Below, in pieces: positions 9,892 through 16,709 of a DNA stretch of 46,999 bases (position 1 is the stretch's first letter; every line of letters starts with the position of its first letter). Location: NCBI GenBank assembly GCA_902579065.1, contig CACHFI010000005.1, positions 1 through 46,999 on the forward strand, in the 5' to 3' direction. This stretch comes from an uncultured Bacteroidota bacterium. GTDB lineage: Bacteria; Bacteroidota; Bacteroidia; Flavobacteriales; BACL11. The notes below the pieces were generated by a model. The model worked only from the letters and a program-made list of their open reading frames with translations. It made no database searches and was not told the DNA's origin. A program made the position numbers and the translations under genes.

Positions 9892-11065
9892 ATTTAGATT
9901 TAATTAAAATATTAGATAATACCTTATACATATATATATAAAATATCGTTAGTGTGAAAATAAACATATACGAGTCAAACAACATTAAGACAAGAATAAA
10001 AATTGGAAGGAGAAGTATTTCAAAATTTTTCCCCCCAATTAATAAAAGATTTTTTATCTGATAATAAAATATGGAAAGAAAGGTAATTAATCCTATGAGT
10101 CCTAACTCCAACAAAACATATAAATAATTGTTATGAGGTGTTTTATGCTTTTTGAGATCATAAGTTGTATTTGTATATTCTTTAAAAACTTCGCTGAATG
10201 ATCCTGTTCCATGTCCAAAAATTGGTTTTTTTAGAACCAATTCTAAACCAGATTTTGTAAATAAGTAGCGAATATCTTTTTCTTTTGCTTTAACGTTTTT
10301 CTGTTTACCATCATTTTGGACTATATGTGATAAATTGTCAACTCTATATTTAAAAATTGGTGAATTGGAATAAGATAAATAGTTCACAATAAATAAGAAG
10401 CTAATAATTGACAATGAATACTTGAATTTTTTTTTAATGTAATAAATAGAAAAAAGAAAGAAGAATAAATTAAAGGTCAACTGACCAGCCCTTCCTGCTT
10501 CTGTAAAAATACTCATGGTATAAATTAAAATTAAAATTAGATATGTATATGCATATCTACTCTTTGACCTTACAAATAAAATAAAAGCAAGTAAAGATGA
10601 AAATGAAAGTAAAATATTATGGTAGTTATATTTTAAAAATGCTGAAATTGATGGAATAGAAAAGAAAGAGTCTATAACACTAAAGTTTATAGCTATAGCA
10701 GCTAATGCAGAAAATAGATTTGCCGCCAGAAAAAATTTTACAGATTTTCTATAAATATCTTCTGAAAAATTTGAAGTAAAAACTGGGACAAAAAATAATA
10801 AAAGTAACGCTCTTTTTAAAACATATTGAGCATCACCGTGAGATTCACCGTATAATAAACCAATAAAATAAAGAATAATAAGTGTGAAAATTGAAATCAG
10901 CCATTTATGTGAGATAATGATGTTGAACTTATTTTTAAAACCTCCTTCTATTATCCAAAAAAATGAAAAGAGAACTATTAAAATATTTGTTAAAGCTACT
11001 GAAAAAGGAATTGCAAAAGCAAGGGAAACAAAAGTGAAGATTTTTAGTTTTGAAAAAATATTCAT
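9884..11065 (-). CDS. O-antigen ligase/Wzy-type polymerase family membrane protein
   Basis: Polytopic; KPIFGHGTGSFSEVFKEY and KTPHNNYLYVLLELGLIGLITFL typical of Wzy_C. Confidence 0.85.
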   Translation of the reverse strand: MNIFSKLKIFTFVSLAFAIPFSVALTNILIVLFSFFWIIEGGFKNKFNIIISHKWLISIFTLIILYFIGLLYGESHGDAQYVLKRALLLLFFVPVFTSNFSEDIYRKSVKFFLAANLFSALAAIAINFSVIDSFFSIPSISAFLKYNYHNILLSFSSLLAFILFVRSKSRYAYTYLILILIYTMSIFTEAGRAGQLTFNLFFFLFSIYYIKKKFKYSLSIISFLFIVNYLSYSNSPIFKYRVDNLSHIVQNDGKQKNVKAKEKDIRYLFTKSGLELVLKKPIFGHGTGSFSEVFKEYTNTTYDLKKHKTPHNNYLYVLLELGLIGLITFLSIFYYQIKNLLLIGGKNFEILLLPIFILVLMLFDSYMFIFTLTIFYIYMYKVLSNILIKSKYD

Positions 11066-11121
11066 TTAAACAATTTGAATAATAACGTATTTAAATCAAA
11101 TTTATTTAAATAAAAATATAA

Positions 11122-12597
11122 TTATTTCAAAGTATCAAGAAAATTTTGAGCATTTAATAAATGGGTGTTTTTTTTATGATCTTCCATCTTATCAAAAAGA
11201 TTGATCATAAATCTCATTCTTATATTTTTACTCAATTTATCGCGATTTTTATTTATAAATCGCCAATACAAACCATCCCAAATATTATTCCAATTACCAT
11301 TTTTAAAATCACTCATTTTTTTTATGTAATTACTACTGCTGACATACGGCTTACTTGACATCAATCCACCATCAGAAAACTGACTCATTCCATAGATATT
11401 GGGCACCATTACCCAATCATATGCATCTATATAAAGTTCCATAAACCATCTATATACATCATTTGGCTTAATTTCACATAATAACATAAAATTACCAATT
11501 ACCATTAATCTTTCAATATGATGAGAATACGCATTTTTTAATACTTTTTTAATACAATTATCTAATGGAAGAATTCCTGTGTTTGCAGTATAAAATGAAT
11601 TTGGCATAGATCTATTTAGATTGAAGAAATTACTATTTCTCTGCTCAGTTCCTTTGAAGTGATAGACGCCTCTAATAAATTCTCTCCAGCCTATTATTTG
11701 ACGAATAAAACCTTCAAGTGAATTTAATGGAACAGAATTTTGAGCCTTCAATACCTCATCAATAATAATATCTGGGGTTAATAATCCCGCATTCAGCATA
11801 GGAGATAAAATACTGTGATTTAAAAAGTCCTCTTTTTCTAAAATAGCATCTTCATAATCTCCAAATTCTTTAAATCTTTCTTCAATGAAATTTCTCAGCC
11901 ACTTTAAACTTTCATTATGAGTATAAGGATATTTTGGAGTTTGAGATAATACCCCAATATTATTTTTAAATTTAGATGTAACATATTCTACGGCTTCCTC
12001 AAAATACTTATCAGGCTTGGGTGGGTTAATATGTGGGACATTTTTTCCTTTGGGATATTTCTTTCTGTTATCCGAGTCAAAACTCCATTTTTCTCCAATA
12101 GGTTTATCTTTATCTTTTATTAAAATATCCCACTTTTTTCTTTGCTGTATATAAAAAGACGTTTGAAAAAGTTTACTTTTTTTATTTTTAAAAAAAGGCA
12201 AAAGATCACTTTTAGTATTTAAGAAACTTTGATTATTGTGCACTTTAAGTTTTATAGACTTTTCTTCTGTTTTATTTGTAATTCGTTTTTCTAAATAGTT
12301 ATCATCACAAGAAATAATATTAACTATATCCATTTTTTCATTTTCATATTCTTCAAAAAACGTTGTAATATCAGCTGTCTTCTGATGACTTTCAATATAA
12401 ATTACATTTAAACCTTGACTTAGTAAATAATCAAAATAATATTTCATAGAAGCTCTGTGAAATGTCAACTTCTGTTTATGAAAATTATATTGTCTAAAAA
12501 AAAGATGCTCTTCAATAAGAAAAATTGTATTAGATCTGTCAATCCATTCAATATTCTTGAATAATTGATTAGGGAAAATTAGGGTTACGTTTTTCAT
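11122..12597 (-). CDS. Cryptochrome/photolyase-related protein (COG3046/FeS-BCP-type homologue) lacking the FeS cysteine triad
   Basis: LIFPNQLF, NAYSHHIERLMVIGNFMLL, DAYDWVMVPNIYGMSQFSDGGLMSSKPYVSSSNYIKKMSDF and LYWRFI motifs. Start at 12597 (MKNVTLIF) preferred over 12627. Confidence 0.9.
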   Translation of the reverse strand: MKNVTLIFPNQLFKNIEWIDRSNTIFLIEEHLFFRQYNFHKQKLTFHRASMKYYFDYLLSQGLNVIYIESHQKTADITTFFEEYENEKMDIVNIISCDDNYLEKRITNKTEEKSIKLKVHNNQSFLNTKSDLLPFFKNKKSKLFQTSFYIQQRKKWDILIKDKDKPIGEKWSFDSDNRKKYPKGKNVPHINPPKPDKYFEEAVEYVTSKFKNNIGVLSQTPKYPYTHNESLKWLRNFIEERFKEFGDYEDAILEKEDFLNHSILSPMLNAGLLTPDIIIDEVLKAQNSVPLNSLEGFIRQIIGWREFIRGVYHFKGTEQRNSNFFNLNRSMPNSFYTANTGILPLDNCIKKVLKNAYSHHIERLMVIGNFMLLCEIKPNDVYRWFMELYIDAYDWVMVPNIYGMSQFSDGGLMSSKPYVSSSNYIKKMSDFKNGNWNNIWDGLYWRFINKNRDKLSKNIRMRFMINLFDKMEDHKKNTHLLNAQNFLDTLK

Positions 12598-12604
12598 GAC
12601 AAAA

Positions 12605-13234
12605 CTAAAAATTTGGAAAATTATCAAGCTTTACGTGTGGGAAATTTGCAAAATTGGAAATAGTAAAATATTCATTCAAACCGCCTATAGCAACTGAATT
12701 TGCTTTTTCTAAATCAAACATGAAATTGTCTTTTAAATATTCCTTTTTAGTGTTAATTAGCATCACTTCTCCAACTACTAAAGTTGATTCATTAGATTTA
12801 ATTGGAATCACTTCTTTGAGCTCCATGCCTAATTTTAAATTGCTTTCTTTTACAAATGGTGCATAAAAGTCATCAATAAACTCCTCTTCTATTTTACACA
12901 TTTCAAATTCTGAAATATTTTCCTCAAACTTTGCAGAAGTATAGTGTGCTTTTTTTACAAAGTTCTTTTGTATTTGATTTATCGTATATTTTTTTGTTTT
13001 AATAATATTTTCAAGAGTATGCCTACTAACTTTTTTTGATGTTCGAGTAACAAAAGCAATTAATGGAGGATTTGAACCAATATGTACAATGGAGCTAAAA
13101 ATCGCAAGATTAGTGTTGCCATTTAAACTTTTTGTTCCAATAAGATTAGCTGGCTTTAGACCTGTTATTGAATTGATCAACTTTAATCTGTCAATTTTAT
13201 CTAAGTTAGAAATATCACTACTTGAAAAGAACAT
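12605..13234 (-). CDS. Flavin reductase family protein
   Basis: SITGLKPANLIGTKSLNGNTNLAIFSSIVHIGSNPPLIAFVTR: flavin-reductase-like FMN-binding split-barrel pattern. Confidence 0.85.
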   Translation of the reverse strand: MFFSSSDISNLDKIDRLKLINSITGLKPANLIGTKSLNGNTNLAIFSSIVHIGSNPPLIAFVTRTSKKVSRHTLENIIKTKKYTINQIQKNFVKKAHYTSAKFEENISEFEMCKIEEEFIDDFYAPFVKESNLKLGMELKEVIPIKSNESTLVVGEVMLINTKKEYLKDNFMFDLEKANSVAIGGLNEYFTISNFANFPHVKLDNFPNF

Positions 13235-13236
13235 AT

Positions 13237-14316
13237 TTAAAATTTTAATTCCTTTTTAGCTTTTTTCCAAAAGGAAAAAAATGAAGGATAACATCCTTTA
13301 ATAGATGTTAACCAATCTCTAGAATCTTCAATTCCATGATAATTATAATTTAATGGATGTTGTTTATAAAAAATTTTATTGTTGTATTCTTTAACTAAAT
13401 CTTTAAATTCCCCTGTAAAGATTTTAATGTTTGGTATGTTTTTTGATAATCTCAATGAAAATTCAATTGCTTTTTTTCCTACAGGAAATTTTTTAAATAT
13501 GGATGGTTCAAATAATAATATTCGATTACAATCAATGTCAGATTTCCATAAAGGATCCAAATTGTAATAATTATAAACACATAATGGCTTATTGTTGTCA
13601 ATTGTAAATGTATCAGAAACTGGAAGTGCAGCTTGTTTATTGAATATTGTTAATCTATCAAAATTATTTGGGGGTTGAACTTTATCAATATGTTCATAAG
13701 AAATATCAATAAAAGTGTTTTTTTGATTTGTTTTTGAATATTTATTTAGATTATCTTGATTAAATAAATACTTGTTATTGCGACTTGCTCCTGATATCCA
13801 TTGCCAATTTAGACAGTTTGAAGCAATATCTCCATCTAGTAAATGATAATACATCCATTTTGATGGATTATAAAAGTGAGAATTTGAAAAATTACATATT
13901 AATGAAGCGACATACATTCTAACATGATTGTGCATGTATCCTGATTTGTATAAATTATGAATAGAATCATCAATAAATTTGATTCCAGTTTTAGCTTGTT
14001 CAAAAACACTTGGAAAACCATCAAATGAAATATAAGATTGATTTTCATTTTTAAGATTTCTTGTAACGTCCTTTTCTTCAAATATTAATTGAAAATAATC
14101 ACGCCAAGCAAGCTCTTGAACATACTTTTCTATTTCAGAAAATTTATTATATTTTTTTTTTAGAGTATTATAAATTGTCTTAGTAGATATTACTCCTCTA
14201 GAGATATACGGAGATAAAAAAGAAATATTTCCATCAACATAGTTTCTTGTGTAGGAATATTTTTTTGCATCAAAAGAAACTATTGATTCGTTTATAGCCT
14301 TAATTTCAGTTATCAT
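13237..14316 (-). CDS. Photolyase-like FAD-binding domain protein without an N-terminal antenna domain
   Basis: Starts within the FAD domain (YSYTRNYVDGNISFLSPYISRGVIS; GYMHNHVRMYVASLICN; DGDIASNCLNWQWISGASRNNKYLFNQDNLNKYS); C-terminal ~150 aa region with alpha/beta pattern (RILLFEPSIFKKFPVGKKAIEFSLRLSKNIPNIKIFTGEF). Confidence 0.88.
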   Translation of the reverse strand: MITEIKAINESIVSFDAKKYSYTRNYVDGNISFLSPYISRGVISTKTIYNTLKKKYNKFSEIEKYVQELAWRDYFQLIFEEKDVTRNLKNENQSYISFDGFPSVFEQAKTGIKFIDDSIHNLYKSGYMHNHVRMYVASLICNFSNSHFYNPSKWMYYHLLDGDIASNCLNWQWISGASRNNKYLFNQDNLNKYSKTNQKNTFIDISYEHIDKVQPPNNFDRLTIFNKQAALPVSDTFTIDNNKPLCVYNYYNLDPLWKSDIDCNRILLFEPSIFKKFPVGKKAIEFSLRLSKNIPNIKIFTGEFKDLVKEYNNKIFYKQHPLNYNYHGIEDSRDWLTSIKGCYPSFFSFWKKAKKELKF

Positions 14317-14377
14317 CTTGCATAATTTTAATTAAAAAAAGATATGCAATTATATTAAAAAATACTAAATAAATGAT

Positions 14378-14385
14378 TATTTTTG
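14378..14385 (+). promoter_or_regulatory. Candidate -7 box TATTTTTG for the rightward module
   Basis: Matches TAnnTTTG; overlaps the TTG start given in the ORF track, which favours a downstream start codon. Confidence 0.35.
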
Positions 14386-14415
14386 CATAAATATTTAATT
14401 AAAAAGTTATACATA

Positions 14416-14820
14416 GTGCTTTTAAATGTCAATAGTGATCCTTCTGAAACTTTTAAGTTAGTAAATGAGATTTGTGGAAAACCTTTCAGCTGGCTCAAAA
14501 GAATAAAAACAAATAATTTTGGATCCAGTAAATATCTTCTTAATAGTATTAATAAAAATAAGTTTAATATCGATATTGAAAACTATAACAATACTGTAGG
14601 TGTTAATTTTGATTTGAGAGAAAAAGGCATAGTATTTTTCTTTAGATACAATAATAATGAATTCGTAGAAGCTTGTATTTATCCAAAAATAACTATTCAA
14701 TCAAATGATAATGTTTTTGTTATTCAAACTGATAAAAATTTGTATAAATTTGGCGTCTTAAACACACAAAATCATTTAAAATTCGTAAAGAATTTTTTTA
14801 AATATAAAAACACAAAATAA
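14416..14820 (+). CDS. Hypothetical protein upstream of the PAS-UbiA fusion
   Basis: ORF 14383..14820; GTG at 14416 proposed as start because the TTG at 14383 lies in a candidate promoter box. No recognised family. Confidence 0.6.
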   Translation: MLLNVNSDPSETFKLVNEICGKPFSWLKRIKTNNFGSSKYLLNSINKNKFNIDIENYNNTVGVNFDLREKGIVFFFRYNNNEFVEACIYPKITIQSNDNVFVIQTDKNLYKFGVLNTQNHLKFVKNFFKYKNTK

Positions 14821-14824
14821 AATT

Positions 14825-16108
14825 ATGAAAAAAAGTACAATAACCTGTGACATGGAAGGTCGAATCCTAACCATGAATGATGGTGCAGAACAAGTATTTG
14901 GTTATCCAAAAGAAGAATTAATAGGTAAAAAGAGAGTTTCTATTTTTTCTCCTGGAGAAATAGTTCTACAAAATGTTGAAGGATGGCTAGACGAAGCCGT
15001 AAAAAAAGGAGAATATATTGGAAAAACATACTTCATCAAAAAGAATAAAGAAAAATTTAATGCAAAAATTAGAATAACACCAACTTTTGCTAACGGTAAA
15101 GATCAACCACAAACTGGATACTGCGGAGTTACTGAGGTTATAGATGAAGAAGTGAATGTGCCAATTAATTTTTCAACTAAACTAATAAAAGGCTTAGCAA
15201 TTACTAGAATGCCTTTTACATCAGCATCTATATTACCAATTTTAGCAGTTGGTGCTTATTTTGCTGGTGTTGGTGATGATTTATTTAACATAACAAATTT
15301 TGTGCTTTGTATTTTTGGTGTATTAATTGCACATTTAAGTGTAAATGTTTTAAATGATTATTTTGATGTTAAAGACGGAACAGATGAAGAGAATAATGAT
15401 TATTTTCAACAAGTTTCTGGTGGTAGTAGGGCAATTGAACTTGGTCTCATAACACTATCAGGTACTAAAAAACTTGGTACGATATTAACTTTAATAGCTC
15501 TATTAATTGGAGGTGTTGTTCTAATGTTAACGAACTCTGCAAATACCAGCTCTGTTTTATATATTGCATTAGCAGGACTGTTTTTAGGATATTTCTATAC
15601 AGCTCCTCCTTTAAGACTAGTTGCAAGAAGAGGGTTAGGAGAATTAACAATATTTCTAGCATTTGGACCTCTAATAACTCTAGGAACTGCATTTGCAATT
15701 TTCAATGGAGATTTAATGACATCAGAACATTTAATGAACTGCCTTTACATTGGAATACCAATGGGTCTATTAACAACAAACATTCTATTAATTAATGAAT
15801 TTCCAGATATGTTAAGTGATATTAAAACCAAGAAAAATCACTTAGTAGTAACATTTGGTAAAAAAGCAAGTAGATGGATATACCTTCTAATTCTCGGATT
15901 AGCTATATATACAACACTTATATTAGCTAATAGTATAGGAAATGATTTATTACTAATACCTTTGGCTCTATTAGTAATATATGGTGGTTATATTTTTTCA
16001 ATTCTTTATAAAAAATATGAAACTAGAGAATTAGTTGGAGCAAATTGGGGAACGATAACATTGCAAGCTTTATTCTGTGTTGGTATTTGCATAACTTTAC
16101 TTTTTTAA
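14825..16108 (+). CDS. PAS domain - UbiA/MenA-type prenyltransferase fusion
   Basis: N-terminal PAS (TITCDMEGRILTMNDGAEQVFGYPKEELIGKKRVSIFSPGE...YCGVTEVID), then UbiA core with NDYFDVKDGTD and NEFPDMLSDIKTKKNHLVVTFG motifs. Confidence 0.88.
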   Translation: MKKSTITCDMEGRILTMNDGAEQVFGYPKEELIGKKRVSIFSPGEIVLQNVEGWLDEAVKKGEYIGKTYFIKKNKEKFNAKIRITPTFANGKDQPQTGYCGVTEVIDEEVNVPINFSTKLIKGLAITRMPFTSASILPILAVGAYFAGVGDDLFNITNFVLCIFGVLIAHLSVNVLNDYFDVKDGTDEENNDYFQQVSGGSRAIELGLITLSGTKKLGTILTLIALLIGGVVLMLTNSANTSSVLYIALAGLFLGYFYTAPPLRLVARRGLGELTIFLAFGPLITLGTAFAIFNGDLMTSEHLMNCLYIGIPMGLLTTNILLINEFPDMLSDIKTKKNHLVVTFGKKASRWIYLLILGLAIYTTLILANSIGNDLLLIPLALLVIYGGYIFSILYKKYETRELVGANWGTITLQALFCVGICITLLF

Positions 16109-16109
16109 T

Positions 16110-16430
16110 ATGTTTAGTATTAACAAATGCATTCCTTGTCAGGGAGGAATTCCTCCTCTAAACGAAGAGGAAATTAATAACTTTAAAAAGTTAATTAACT
16201 CTGACTGGTTAGTAGAAGAAAATAAAAAAATAATTAGAGAATTTAATTTCTCTAGTTACATGGAAGGAATTGATTTCACAAATAAAGTTGCAAACTTAGC
16301 TGAAGAAGAGGGTCATCACCCGTACGTACATATTAATTTTAAAACAGTAAAAGTTATTTTATTTACTCACAAAATTGATGGGCTTCATGAAAATGATTTT
16401 TTAATGGCCAAAAAAATTGACAGCTTTTAA
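16110..16430 (+). CDS. 4a-hydroxytetrahydrobiopterin (pterin-4a-carbinolamine) dehydratase
   Basis: CIPCQGGIPPL leader, FTNKVANLAEEEGHHPYVHINFKTVKVILFTHKIDGLHENDFLMAKKID. Confidence 0.93.
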   Translation: MFSINKCIPCQGGIPPLNEEEINNFKKLINSDWLVEENKKIIREFNFSSYMEGIDFTNKVANLAEEEGHHPYVHINFKTVKVILFTHKIDGLHENDFLMAKKIDSF

Positions 16431-16450
16431 AAAGAAGCTGATGTAAAATA

Positions 16451-16482
16451 AAAAAAGGTTGAAGTAAACTTCAACCTTTTTT
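16451..16482. terminator. Bidirectional intrinsic terminator
   Basis: Perfect 14-bp stem AAAAAAGGTTGAAG-TAAA-CTTCAACCTTTTTT between the dehydratase gene (+) and the tRNA pair (-). Confidence 0.88.
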
Positions 16483-16484
16483 TG

Positions 16485-16570
16485 TACCCGGGACGGGACT
16501 TGAACCCGTACGAGCATTACTGCTCATTGGATTTTAAGTCCAACGTGTCTACCAATTCCACCACCCGGGC
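16485..16570 (-). tRNA. tRNA-Leu (anticodon UAA)
   Basis: 86-nt class II cloverleaf; GCCCGGG/CCCGGGU acceptor, GGTTCAAGTCC T arm, anticodon loop ACTTAAAAT; CCA not encoded. Confidence 0.96.
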
Positions 16571-16598
16571 AACAGTTTTTTAAAAGAACAATTCTTTG

Positions 16599-16670
16599 AG
16601 CGAGTGATGGGATTCGAACCCACGACCCTCACCTTGGCAAGGTGATGCTCTACCCCTGAGCTACACTCGC
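16599..16670 (-). tRNA. tRNA-Gly (anticodon GCC)
   Basis: 72-nt cloverleaf GCGAGTG...CACTCGCT, anticodon loop TTGCCAA, GGGTTCGAATCCC T arm; CCA not encoded. Confidence 0.96.
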
Positions 16671-16679
16671 AAGGGATGG

Positions 16680-16709
16680 CAAATTTAGTTAAATAATCAA
16701 TATTTCAAA
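16680..16709 (-). promoter_or_regulatory. Bacteroidota-type promoter TTTG-N18-TAAATTTG for the tRNA-Gly/tRNA-Leu unit
   Basis: Both -33 (TTTG) and -7 (TAnnTTTG) elements just upstream of tRNA-Gly; overlaps the mutS stop region. Confidence 0.6.

Noticed and set aside
12597-12627. Upstream ATG at 12627 for the photolyase-related gene
   Set aside because: MKNVTLIFPNQLF at 12597 matches the family N terminus; the upstream start would overlap the flavin reductase gene with an unconserved leader.
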